DNA from: Chloroflexota bacterium
GTDB taxonomy: Bacteria; Chloroflexota; UBA6077; FW602-bin22; CADDYW01
NCBI GenBank assembly: GCA_021324795.1
Contig: JAJPIK010000037.1
Location: 1-59,918 of the forward strand
DNA: 59,918 bases
Direction of reading: 5' to 3'
Part shown: positions 52,490-59,918 of the stretch, one piece after another
Layout: the number at the start of each line of letters is the position of its first letter
Position numbering within the stretch: position 1 is the stretch's first letter
The notes under the pieces: generated by a model
The model's database searches: none
Told to the model about the DNA's origin: nothing
The model's input: only the letters and a program-made list of their open reading frames with translations
Made by a program: the position numbers and the translations under genes

Positions 52490-53431
52490 GGAAGAGTTCC
52501 CGCCCTGATCGCGCAAGGCAGGATCAGATGGGGGCACCCGCCCTTGCGCTTGCTGCTGCACAAAACCGGCAAAGGCGGTCACGACTGGCGGCAGCGTCTG
52601 ACGCTTCAGATAGACCAGAGACAGTGCACGCCGCACGTCAAGGCCGACGAGGCGAAGCCCGACGACCTCGGAAGGGTCGGTATCGGCGAGCGCAAGGGTC
52701 GAGACGAAGCCAACGCCCATCCCTTGACGAACGGCCGCGACGATCGCCTGGCAGCTACTTAGTACCATGACAACGTTGCGACGTGGCAAAGTCAACCGCC
52801 GCGCGGCAAGCGCGGCGCGCAGGCTTTGCAGCGTGCCCGATCCTTCCTCACGGTCGAGAAACGGAACGTCGGTAAGATCGGCTAGAGAAACTTGCTTCCG
52901 CTTGGCCAATGGATAGTGAACTGGGACCGCGAGCACGATTTCGTCCTCGGCGACGACGGTCGCTTGGAGCGAGGGATCTCTCACCGGTCCGCCCGTAAAT
53001 CCGATATCCCATTGTCTCTCGTGGAGAGCCGCGACCACCGCCGCCGAATCGGCAATGGCAATTTCCGGACGTACCCGGGGGTATCGTTCGCGGAAGCGAG
53101 CAACGAGCCGCGGTACGAGGAAAGCACCGGGAGTTGTGCTGGCGATGATGCGGAGATCACCCTCCAACGACGACGGCACCGCGCGAATTTCGAGCAGCAA
53201 CCGCGCGTGCGCATCGACGAATTCTTCCGCGAAACAGAGAAAACGCTCGCCGGCCGGGGTCAGCCGCAGCTCAGTGGCCTGCCGGTCGAAAAGGGTTACC
53301 CCCAGCTCGCGCTCGAGCTTCTGTACCTGGCGGCTCAGGCCGGGCTGAGTTAGACCACGCTCCCGGGCAGCATAGGTGAAGCTGCCGAGGCGAGCCGCCA
53401 GGATAAAGCTCCGAACTTGCTCAAGGTCCAT
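52472..53431 (-). CDS. LysR-family transcriptional regulator
   Basis: A 319-aa LysR regulator. The N-terminal winged helix reads MDLEQVRSFILAARLGSFTYAARERGLTQPGLSRQVQKLERELG with the classic TQPGLSRQ recognition helix. The effector domain (about 90-300) shows DIGFTGGPVRDP and REEGSGTLQSLRAAL, similar to regulators of the CysL/CbbR branch. It is divergent from the permease gene and an inverted repeat lies in the gap, a normal LysR arrangement. Its 3' end overlaps the chimeric gene by 18 nt, tail to tail. The effector is unknown; nearby cysDN suggests sulfur but this is only context. Confidence 0.85.
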   Translation of the reverse strand: MDLEQVRSFILAARLGSFTYAARERGLTQPGLSRQVQKLERELGVTLFDRQATELRLTPAGERFLCFAEEFVDAHARLLLEIRAVPSSLEGDLRIIASTTPGAFLVPRLVARFRERYPRVRPEIAIADSAAVVAALHERQWDIGFTGGPVRDPSLQATVVAEDEIVLAVPVHYPLAKRKQVSLADLTDVPFLDREEGSGTLQSLRAALAARRLTLPRRNVVMVLSSCQAIVAAVRQGMGVGFVSTLALADTDPSEVVGLRLVGLDVRRALSLVYLKRQTLPPVVTAFAGFVQQQAQGRVPPSDPALRDQGGNSSLAVAD

Positions 53432-53472
53432 CGTATCCTACTCGCGCTATGACAAAAAGGTATACCAGTTGC

Positions 53473-53503
53473 CTCTTATCATATCAAATGCGTATGATAG
53501 GAG
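53473..53503. promoter_or_regulatory. LysR-type operator candidate
   Basis: TATCATA (53477-53483) and TATGATA (53493-53499) are a perfect inverted repeat with a 9-nt centre. The arms extend to 11 bp with one mismatch (CTCTTATCATA versus CTCCTATCATA). It lies about 45 nt from the lysR start, as expected for a self-regulated divergent LysR site. Confidence 0.5.
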
Positions 53504-53572
53504 CATCAGACCAGATGAGTGGAGTTACGCTTGGCCCACTGGCCAACCATGGCACGTGAAATTAGGAGACCG

Positions 53573-53610
53573 CCCTCACCCTAGCCCTCTTCCAGGGGAA
53601 GAGGGAATTT
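53573..53610. repeat. REP-like palindromic repeat, copy 2
   Basis: CCCTCACCCTAGCCCTCTTC followed by CAGGGGAAGAGGGAATTT is the counterpart of 30910-30948. It forms an AGCCCTCTTCC/GGAAGAGGG hairpin just upstream of the permease ribosome-binding site. Confidence 0.6.
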
Positions 53611-53634
53611 CGGTAGACAGAAAGAGGCGAAGTG

Positions 53635-54708
53635 GTGTCAGATTCAAGACTTGGCGAGCCAGCTCGGACGGCGAATTCGCAGTACATCGTCGGGCTCGGG
53701 ATATTGCTCCTGATTGCCGTCGTCGGTCTTTTCATCGTCAAGTGGAATCCTTACTATCACAAAGCACTTACCGTCGCGGCGAGCCACACCCTCGGCGCTT
53801 CGATCATCTCCGGCCAGACTAAGGCCGCGCCTTCGCCGTCTCTCGCCGCAGCGATCGGCTACGCTCTCGCCTACTTCAACTCCATTTGGCAGGCGCTCGT
53901 ACTTGGTTTGCTGCTTTCAACGACGATCGAGACGCTCCTGCCTCGGGCCTGGCTGACCAGGTTGCTCGGGAGCAAAGAGTTTCGCACCACCGCGCTGGGC
54001 GGCGTGATTGCCCTGCCAGGAATGATGTGCACCTGCTGCGTCTCACCGGTCGTGGTAGGCATGCGCCGGAACGGCGTCTCGGTTGGCGCTGGACTTGCCT
54101 TCTGGTTGGGCAACCCGACGCTAAACCCGGCGACGCTGGTCTTCATCCTCTTCGCCCTCTCTTGGAAGTGGGCGCTACTGCGCTTCGTCGTCGGTCTCGT
54201 GCTCGTCTTTGGTGTATCTACCCTCGTCAGCCATCTCTTCGCCTCAGAGGATACCAGCATCGACGTTTTCGAGTTCATGCCGGACGAGCCAGAATCGACG
54301 GCACCAATCATCGCCCGGTGGTTCCAGGCACTCGGAAAACTAATGATCGGACTTCTTCCCGAATATCTGGTGATCGTCCTCGTCTTGGGCGCCGCGCGCG
54401 CCTGGCTCTTCCCGACCGCTAGTCTCACGGCAGGCAACAGTCTCCTGGCTATCGTCGGCCTAGCCCTCGCGGGAACGCTCTTTGTGATCCCAACGGCTGG
54501 CGAGATTCCAATCGTCCAAACGATGCTGCACTACGGCCTCGGGATCGGCCCGGCCGGAGCATTGCTGATGACCCTCGCCCCGATCAGCGTGCCGTCGATC
54601 TCGATGGTCTGGACGGTCTTTCCGAAGCGCGTTCTGGCCGCGGTCGCCACGTCGGTCGTCGTCCTGGGCATCATCAGTGGGCTGATTGCACTCGCACTCG
54701 GATTTTAG
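53635..54708 (+). CDS. ArsP/DUF318-type permease
   Basis: A 357-aa membrane protein with about nine helices of the ArsP_1 (PF03773-like) family. The conserved Cys-rich segment LPGMMCTCCVSPVVVGMRRNGVS and GLAFWLGNPTLNPATLVF are present, and a second repeat has FVIPTAGEIPIVQTML. Family members export organoarsenicals or sulfur compounds. The Cys pair is intact. AGAGG 7 nt upstream supports the GTG at 53635; GTG 53632 is an alternative. It is convergent with cysN, separated by 12 nt. Confidence 0.8.
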   Translation: MSDSRLGEPARTANSQYIVGLGILLLIAVVGLFIVKWNPYYHKALTVAASHTLGASIISGQTKAAPSPSLAAAIGYALAYFNSIWQALVLGLLLSTTIETLLPRAWLTRLLGSKEFRTTALGGVIALPGMMCTCCVSPVVVGMRRNGVSVGAGLAFWLGNPTLNPATLVFILFALSWKWALLRFVVGLVLVFGVSTLVSHLFASEDTSIDVFEFMPDEPESTAPIIARWFQALGKLMIGLLPEYLVIVLVLGAARAWLFPTASLTAGNSLLAIVGLALAGTLFVIPTAGEIPIVQTMLHYGLGIGPAGALLMTLAPISVPSISMVWTVFPKRVLAAVATSVVVLGIISGLIALALGF

Positions 54709-54720
54709 AGCGGAGAGCCC

Positions 54721-56007
54721 TCACCCCACTGGCTGCTGGATAATTCCCGCGGCGACGGTTTCGTTCGTCCCTTCATCGATCAGGATGAACCCTCCGGTTG
54801 CTCGATTGCGGTCGTACGGATCATACATCAGCGGGGAAGCAGTGCGGAGAGAAACGCGACCAATCTCGTTGAGACCGAGCATCTCCGCGCTCTCGTCTCG
54901 CCCAAGCGAGTTGATGTCGATCCGGTGCTGGAGATTCGTCACGACCGCCCGGACGCTTCGCGTCGTGTGCTTGACAATATACTTCTTGCCAACCTTGAGC
55001 GGACTGGTCGTCAGCCAACAGAGAGTGGCCTCGATATTCTGGCCAACGATCGGTCGGTTCTGCAAGCCAGTGATCATGTCGCCGCGCGAGATGTCGATCT
55101 CATCTGCCAGTGTTAAGGTGACGCTCATCGGCGGAAACGCCCACGAGATCGGCCCATCGAAAGTATCGATTGATCTGACGCGGGTCTGGTATCCGCCGGG
55201 CAGCGCAACCACCGCGTCACCGGGTTTGATCACCCCCCCGGCCACCTGGCCAGCATAGCCCCGGTAATCGTAGTGCTCGCTGCGATGCGGGCGAATCACC
55301 CATTGCACCGGAAAGCGCACGTCGACCAGATCCTGGTCGGAAGCGACCTCCACGTTCTCCAGATGGTGGAGCAACGAAGGCCCTTCGTACCAGGGCATGT
55401 TGAGCGAAGGTTCAACCACGTTATCGCCATGCAGCGCCGAGACGGGAATGAACAGGACATCCGAGAGCCCCAAACGAGTGAGAAAGGGCTGGAAAGCGCT
55501 GCAAATACGCGCGAAAACTTCCTCGGAGTAGTCGACCAGGTCCATCTTGTTGATACAAATCACAAAGTGGCGAATCCGCAATAACGAAGCGATGAAGATG
55601 TGCCGGCGGGATTGTTCCATAATGCCTCGGCTCGCATCGACCAGGATGATGGCCAGATCGGACGTGGAGGCACCAGTCACCATATTCCGGGTGTACTGGA
55701 CATGGCCCGGTGTATCGGCCAAGATGAAGGTACGCTTGGGAGTCGAGAAATAGCGATAGGCAACGTCAATCGTAATACCTTGCTCGCGCTCGGCACGCAA
55801 GCCATCGGTTAGGAGCGCCAGATTCACGTAGTCGGCGCCCTGGTCGCGGCTGGTACGCTCGATTGCCTCGAGTTGGTCCTCGAAAATCGACTTCGTTTCG
55901 TATAACAGGCGCCCGATGAGTGTGCTCTTGCCATCGTCGACCGATCCGGCCGTCGAGAGGCGGAGCAGGTCAGATTTGGCGGCGACAGTGGATAAGCGTC
56001 TGACCAT
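54721..56007 (-). CDS. cysN: sulfate adenylyltransferase subunit 1 (GTPase)
   Basis: GTP-binding regulatory subunit of ATP sulfurylase, 428 aa. G-domain motifs: GSVDDGKSTLIGRLL (P loop), EQGITIDVAYRYF (switch I region), DTPGHVQYTRNM and NKMDLVDY. Domains II and III follow without a fused APS kinase, so CysC activity must come from elsewhere. The start overlaps the cysD stop (TGATG), fitting a heterodimer with CysD. It activates sulfate to adenosine phosphosulfate. Confidence 0.93.
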   Translation of the reverse strand: MVRRLSTVAAKSDLLRLSTAGSVDDGKSTLIGRLLYETKSIFEDQLEAIERTSRDQGADYVNLALLTDGLRAEREQGITIDVAYRYFSTPKRTFILADTPGHVQYTRNMVTGASTSDLAIILVDASRGIMEQSRRHIFIASLLRIRHFVICINKMDLVDYSEEVFARICSAFQPFLTRLGLSDVLFIPVSALHGDNVVEPSLNMPWYEGPSLLHHLENVEVASDQDLVDVRFPVQWVIRPHRSEHYDYRGYAGQVAGGVIKPGDAVVALPGGYQTRVRSIDTFDGPISWAFPPMSVTLTLADEIDISRGDMITGLQNRPIVGQNIEATLCWLTTSPLKVGKKYIVKHTTRSVRAVVTNLQHRIDINSLGRDESAEMLGLNEIGRVSLRTASPLMYDPYDRNRATGGFILIDEGTNETVAAGIIQQPVG

Positions 56008-56987
56008 CAGAAGTATCCCTCGCGCTTGCGATCTTCCATGGCCGCGCTGGAGAAGCGATCGTCCGCGCGAGTCGCTCCGCGTTCGGAAATGCGGGTCGCG
56101 GCGGTTTCTTCGATGATCTCCGCGACCGTGCGGGCGGATGAACGCACGGCAGCGGTACAGGTCATATCACCAACTGTTCGGTAGCGTACCTCGGCTTCGA
56201 AGGGAATCTCCCCATCGACCGGTTGCATGTATTCGCCAACGGCCAGGAGCATTCCGCCTCGTTCGAACACCAGACGGCGGTGGGCATAGTAGATTGACGG
56301 CAGATCGAGCTGCTCCTGAGCGATATACTCCCAAACGTCAAGCTCGGTCCAGTTCGAAAGCGGGAAGACGCGCACGTGCTCCCCCGGGTGGATGCGCGCG
56401 TTGTAAAGATTCCAGAGCTCCGGTCGCTGGTTTTTAGGGTCCCATTGCCCAAACTCATCGCGGAAGGAGAAGACGCGCTCCTTCGCCCGTGCTTTCTCCT
56501 CGTCACGCCGAGCGCCGCCCATTGCCACGTCAAAACCGAACTCGCTGATCGCGTCAAGCAAGGTTGTCGTCTGCAAACGGTTCCGGGATGCTCCGAGTCC
56601 CTTGAGCTCGGTAACCCGCCCTTGATCGATACTATCCTGCACATAGCGTACGATCAAGCGTTCACCAAGCTCGGCAACACGACGGTCGCGGAAAGCGAGC
56701 GTTTCCGGGAAGTTGTGGCCAGTATCGATGTGCATGATCGGAAACGGAAATCGGCCGGGCCGAAATGCCTTCTCGGCCAGACGCAAAAGAACAGCCGAAT
56801 CCTTACCACCAGAGAACAGGAGCACGGGACGCTCGAATTCGGCCGCGGCTTCACGCATGATGAAGATCGCCTCGGCTTCTAGCGCCTGGAGGTGCGTCAG
56901 GTTATACCGGCACTCGGCCAATCCGTCCACCACTCCTTTCCAAGGGGCACATTCCTGAATCGTCAGGGTCGGGCTGTTCAAAGCCAT
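56007..56987 (-). CDS. cysD: sulfate adenylyltransferase subunit 2
   Basis: Catalytic PP-loop subunit of ATP sulfurylase, 326 aa. The N terminus is extended by about 25 residues; the PP loop is LLFSGGKDSAVLLRLAEKAF, and the family segments HIDTGHNFPETLAFRD, GGARRDEEKARAKER, PLSNWTELDVWEYIAQE and RYRTVGDMTCTAAV are present. The ATG at 56987 has GGAGG just upstream. It forms a two-gene operon with cysN and has a structured leader. Confidence 0.93.
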   Translation of the reverse strand: MALNSPTLTIQECAPWKGVVDGLAECRYNLTHLQALEAEAIFIMREAAAEFERPVLLFSGGKDSAVLLRLAEKAFRPGRFPFPIMHIDTGHNFPETLAFRDRRVAELGERLIVRYVQDSIDQGRVTELKGLGASRNRLQTTTLLDAISEFGFDVAMGGARRDEEKARAKERVFSFRDEFGQWDPKNQRPELWNLYNARIHPGEHVRVFPLSNWTELDVWEYIAQEQLDLPSIYYAHRRLVFERGGMLLAVGEYMQPVDGEIPFEAEVRYRTVGDMTCTAAVRSSARTVAEIIEETAATRISERGATRADDRFSSAAMEDRKREGYF

Positions 56988-57018
56988 CAGTCCTCCACGA
57001 AATTAACCGAGCCAGGTA

Positions 57019-57048
57019 TGTCTCTGAAGTCAAGGATCCACTCAGACA
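57019..57048 (-). promoter_or_regulatory. hairpin before the cysD ribosome-binding site
   Basis: TGTCTctGA (57019-57027) pairs with TCAGACA (57042-57048). It lies between the larger leader hairpin and the cysD start, and could influence translation initiation. Confidence 0.4.
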
Positions 57049-57050
57049 TG

Positions 57051-57109
57051 AAAAACGGGGAGTTGATGGCCAGACAAGGGACTCATCCAGCCCATTCTCC
57101 TGCCCCGTT
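57051..57109 (-). promoter_or_regulatory. attenuator-like hairpin in the cysD leader
   Basis: On the minus strand AACGGGG (57109-57103) pairs with CCCCGTT (57060-57054), followed by TTT (TTTTT in total with the stem end). The 42-nt interior contains a second GC-rich hairpin (GGGctggatgagtCCC). A short U tract after the stem resembles a terminator. No known riboswitch consensus is recognised. Confidence 0.45.
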
Positions 57110-57186
57110 ACCGTTTTCTGTCCAACGTACAGCACGCTAGAGAGGAGCCGCAAATCACGAGTAAGTCGATCTAGAATATCAATCAC

Positions 57187-57216
57187 TTTGTAGCATCCAT
57201 GGGCGTCGCCTGTCAA
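57187..57216 (-). promoter_or_regulatory. candidate cysD promoter
   Basis: On the minus strand TTGACA (57216-57211), an 18-nt spacer and TACAAA (57192-57187) would give a leader of about 190 nt containing both hairpins. The -35 is consensus and the -10 moderate. The remaining 57217-57444 has no convincing gene: a 43-codon frame at 57236-57367 lacks a ribosome-binding site. Confidence 0.5.
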
Positions 57217-57444
57217 GACTTTTTGCTTGTTCTCAATGAATACAATCGCCAGAAACGACTTGAGCCTACCAGCGACGACGCCCGAAGCCCAACTGATAGC
57301 CACGGTCGATCGGTTTTACAACAGGCGGGATTGCCAGGTGCGCCCAGGGAGCGAGAATGGTTCGTGAAGACCTACCCCCTCCTCTTCGATGAGACATGCG
57401 GGCTCAGCCACGCGTACCCGACCTTCGGCAGCATTGGGCCGCTC

Positions 57445-57485
57445 AATCCGGTAGCGGGGGGCGCACGCCTCCCCGCTACCGGATT
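57445..57485 (-). terminator. strong hairpin downstream of pepC
   Basis: AATCCGGTAGCGGGG (57445-57459) and CCCCGCTACCGGATT (57471-57485) are perfect 15-bp arms with an 11-nt loop, starting 33 nt after the pepC stop. There is no long U tract, so its termination efficiency is unclear, but position and stability suggest a transcription end. Confidence 0.6.
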
Positions 57486-57517
57486 TGGTATGCCGTATTG
57501 GGGATGAATAGGCGGGG

Positions 57518-58903
57518 CTACCACGCCAGTGCCCCCATGGGATCCCAGGCCGGCAGGACGATCGGCTTTTGGTCGAGCGCTGCCTGAAGCTCCGGTGAAA
57601 GATAGCTTTTCCGAGCGGCGATCTCGAAGGTGTACTCGTCGAACCAGGTATCGTTCATCGTGTAGAAGCCCTTTTGGCCACCTTCCTCGCCCCAGCTATT
57701 CTCGACCCGCCAGCGCCGCGCCTTCCCATCCACGATGTCGACGCCGGTGAAGAGCATCGCGTGGGTCATCTGGGTCTCACCATACATGAGGCGATCCGCC
57801 TTGTTCAAGGAGAACGTCGTCTGGTAAAGCGACTCGTAATCGTAGAGATCTTTGTCCCAGATGCCGAGGTCACGACGCATCATCTTGCCGACGTCACAGC
57901 CGAACCAGACTGGCTCACCATCCTCGATCGTCTGCTGCGCAATCCGCTTGATCAATGCCATGTCGACGTTGAGATAGATCACCATCCCGCCGCTGACGAC
58001 GTTGCCGAGATACTGAACAGTATACGTCTGACCATAAGAGCTGGTCGGACGAGGATCGTTGACCAGACAAACGTACTCGTCGATGGGCAGATCGACGTAC
58101 TTCGCCGCGAACGCGCGCGGCGTCAGCTCAACCTCACGATGGAACTCCTTTTCCTGGTCGGTCCACTGCCAGGTGAATCGCTCCGGTGGCGTTCCCAGGT
58201 GAATGCTGAGAATTCGGTAAATGACCGCTAAGATCTCCTCCTTTATTGCGCGCAACGCCTCCAAGCTCGCACCGGCCGCGTGCTGATCACGCAAAGTCTT
58301 TGCCCCTTCACGAAGCTTCCGACGCAAAATACTGTTCATGCGCGTCGTATTCGAGGAGCTTTCGGTCTCGGGCATGAGACTCTTGGGAACCAGGCCGTGC
58401 TTCTTGACCAGATTCACGAACATATTCCATTGGCCGCCATCCTCGGCAGGTCGATTCAGCAGATAGCTGACCGTGCGATCGCCAACGTCGCGCTCGGCCG
58501 TTTCAATGATCGCCTCGAGAAAATAGTTGGCCCGCTCGATTTTATCCCAGAACATCAAGTAATTCGGGCTGAACTCGAATGACTTCAGCCCGAGCTTTTT
58601 CATTGCACCGACGCGCAAGAGATTCAACCCGGCGAACATCCAGCAGCGCCCGGAGCGTTTCTGGTTCGTCACCGACCATTCATCGAGCCGATGCGAGAAG
58701 GTATGGTCGGTCGCCGTGACAATCGCCCGGTTCAAGGCCACGTCATCGACAGTAACCTGCGTCACGGCATTCTGAGCAACGCGGTGTGTGGGATTCGCCG
58801 CGAAGGCCTCCCGGAAGCGAGCCAACAATTCTGGTGTCAGCGCCGGTCCTCGTTCAGTGGATCCGTTCAGTGTCGTCGCTGACTCGATCTGCGTCACTGC
58901 CAT
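57518..58903 (-). CDS. pepC: aminopeptidase C (bleomycin hydrolase family)
   Basis: Papain-fold C1B peptidase, 461 aa. The nucleophile lies in NQKRSGRCWMFAG (about C87), the His in MTHAMLFTGVDI and the Asn in WRVENSWGEEGGQKG; the oxyanion Gln is in the same N-terminal segment. There is no signal peptide, so it acts in the cytoplasm on short peptides and probably forms a hexameric ring. The ATG has GGAGAG/AAGGG upstream. A TAGAAT box on the minus strand (58938-58943) may be its -10. Confidence 0.93.
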   Translation of the reverse strand: MAVTQIESATTLNGSTERGPALTPELLARFREAFAANPTHRVAQNAVTQVTVDDVALNRAIVTATDHTFSHRLDEWSVTNQKRSGRCWMFAGLNLLRVGAMKKLGLKSFEFSPNYLMFWDKIERANYFLEAIIETAERDVGDRTVSYLLNRPAEDGGQWNMFVNLVKKHGLVPKSLMPETESSSNTTRMNSILRRKLREGAKTLRDQHAAGASLEALRAIKEEILAVIYRILSIHLGTPPERFTWQWTDQEKEFHREVELTPRAFAAKYVDLPIDEYVCLVNDPRPTSSYGQTYTVQYLGNVVSGGMVIYLNVDMALIKRIAQQTIEDGEPVWFGCDVGKMMRRDLGIWDKDLYDYESLYQTTFSLNKADRLMYGETQMTHAMLFTGVDIVDGKARRWRVENSWGEEGGQKGFYTMNDTWFDEYTFEIAARKSYLSPELQAALDQKPIVLPAWDPMGALAW

Positions 58904-59108
58904 CTCTCCGACCCTTTCGATTACTTGTGATTTCGAAGTATTCTAACGGTAACAGATCCGGCGCTTGTCTGAAATATCTTCCTTCGTGGGTCTCATAGCC
59001 CTAAGGCCAACCCCCTTAATCGGGCTCTGCTAAAGTAAAGCCAAGGTGAAACCCACAGGGTGGGGATGATAGGCTGTTCGATCATCAGGCAAAGGGTGAG
59101 GTCTGCGG

Positions 59109-59918
59109 ATGGACAGCAGTGGAGCACTCCTCGAGAAGTGGCAGTCGGACGAACGCGCAGTGCGCGAGCGGGAGCGCTGGCACGCGTTGTGGCTGCTGGC
59201 GCAGGGCTGGTCCGAGGCCCAAGTTGCCTGGGCGCTGGAACGGGACGCCCACACCATCGGCGCCTGGGTGAATGCGTTTGGCGCGGCGGGGCCGCGAAGC
59301 CTCGCCTTCGAGCAGACCGGCGGCCCCCCCCCGCCCTCGACGTGGCAGCCCAAGCCGCGTTGAAGGCGGCGGTGCAGCAGCCACCGCGGGAGGCGGGGAT
59401 CGACCTGGCGAACTGGAATTGGAAAGTGGTGCGCGAGTTCATCAAACGGCGCTTCGCCCAGGAGCTGTGTCGAAGCACTTGCCTGAATGACCTGCATCGG
59501 CTCGGCTTCGTCCTGCGTCGTCCCAAGAAACGGCTGACCAAAGCCGACGTGGCCAAGCGGGAGGAGTTCGTTCGTCTCTACGCCGAGGTGCGCCAGGAAG
59601 CGGCGCGAACGGGCGCGTCGATCTGGTTCGTAGACGAGGCGTTCTTTCGCGCCGACGCCGACCTGCACGGGCTCTGGGTGCTCAAGGGGAGGCCGGCCCT
59701 GGTCGATTCGAGCAGTCCGAGCTTGAAAGAGAAGGTCGTCTCCTACTCGGCGGTCTGCCTCGAGACCGGGGAGGTTGAGAAGATGGAAGTCGAGGGCACG
59801 TGCACCGCCGAGACCTCGGTGGCGTTCCTGCGCCAGTTGCGGGCAAACCATCCCGAGGCCTTGATCGTCATCTGGGACAACGGCCCCGCCCATCGGGGAG
59901 ACGCGCTGCGCACCTACC
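59109..59918 (+). mobile_element. IS630-type transposase, frameshifted at C9, cut by the window end
   Basis: The first frame (59109-59363) encodes the helix-turn-helix half: RERERWHALWLLAQGWSEAQVAWALERDAHTIGAWVNAFGAAGP. At a run of nine C (59324-59332) coding shifts by -1. The second frame then runs from about 59333 to the window edge with the DDE half: VVREFIKRRFAQELCRSTCLNDLHRLGF, SIWFVDEAFFRADADLHGLW and ALIVIWDNGPAHRGD (second Asp). IS630 elements often join such halves by programmed frameshifting. The terminal repeats were not identified because the right end lies outside. Nothing else is recognised in 58904-59108. Confidence 0.75.

Noticed and set aside
57236..57367. 43-aa ORF with a LIATVDRFYNRRD segment reminiscent of NTF2-like proteins
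   Set aside because: It is too short for the fold and lacks a ribosome-binding site; the resemblance is probably chance.
57199..57507. 102-aa forward ORF between cysD and pepC
   Set aside because: It overlaps the cysD promoter and the pepC hairpin, has no family features and no ribosome-binding site.
59030..59893. 287-aa minus-strand ORF at the window end
   Set aside because: It is antisense to the IS630 transposase, whose conserved DDE motifs are on the plus strand.

Overview
The window looks like a chromosomal segment of a GC-rich Chloroflexota bacterium, most likely class Thermomicrobia (Sphaerobacter/Nitrolancea-like). This is inferred from codon use, frequent GTG/TTG starts, Tat-type lipoprotein binding proteins, chimeric response regulators and a compact dcw cluster. 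No search was run, so the taxonomy is provisional. I saw no rRNA, tRNA, CRISPR array or prophage.

Layout. 1-4.0 kb: an 18-nt poly-C tract, a dienelactone-hydrolase-like protein and a divergent membrane glycosyltransferase, then a decayed response regulator. 4.0-11.4 kb: an FAD oxidoreductase preceded by a coupled 42-aa ORF, divergent from a complete peptide/nickel-type ABC importer (binding protein, two permeases, two ATPases). 11.4-14.9 kb: a MaoC dehydratase relic, a PPOX-family flavoprotein, folC and a GlcE-like FAD oxidase. 15.0-26.8 kb: a tightly overlapping dcw operon (rsmH-ftsL-ftsI-sORF-mraY-murD-ftsW-murG-cvpA-murC-murB-ftsQ). It lacks murE and murF, and ftsA/ftsZ do not follow. An IS1182-family element flanked by CTAG duplications sits exactly at the ftsQ stop codon. 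28.5-33.1 kb: a headless TetR fragment, a sulfatase, an esterase fragment, and a convergent histidine kinase/LuxR regulator pair.

33.36-41.01 kb is the most striking region. It appears to be one transcription unit in which a class I terpene synthase (DDxxD and NSE motifs intact) and a class II diterpene cyclase (DxDD) are followed, with gaps of 3-42 nt, by a stand-alone receiver, a membrane GAF histidine kinase and a GAF-PAS-GGDEF-EAL protein whose catalytic motifs and RxxD inhibitory site are intact. Diterpenoid synthesis thus appears to be co-expressed with two-component and cyclic-di-GMP signalling.

41.4-59.9 kb: a DUF3224 protein, a HicB-like/DinB fusion, a sugar ABC importer lacking its ATPase, a hybrid kinase overlapping tail-to-tail with an unusual HTH/degenerate-ATPase/receiver protein, a small catabolic group (zinc dehydrogenase, FAH hydrolase, an isomerase/VOC chimera), and a LysR regulator with an operator-like inverted repeat. 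Next come an ArsP-type permease, cysDN with a structured leader, a PepC aminopeptidase and the start of an IS630-type element with a frameshift at C9. Several gene relics and two IS elements suggest ongoing genome erosion around a conserved core.
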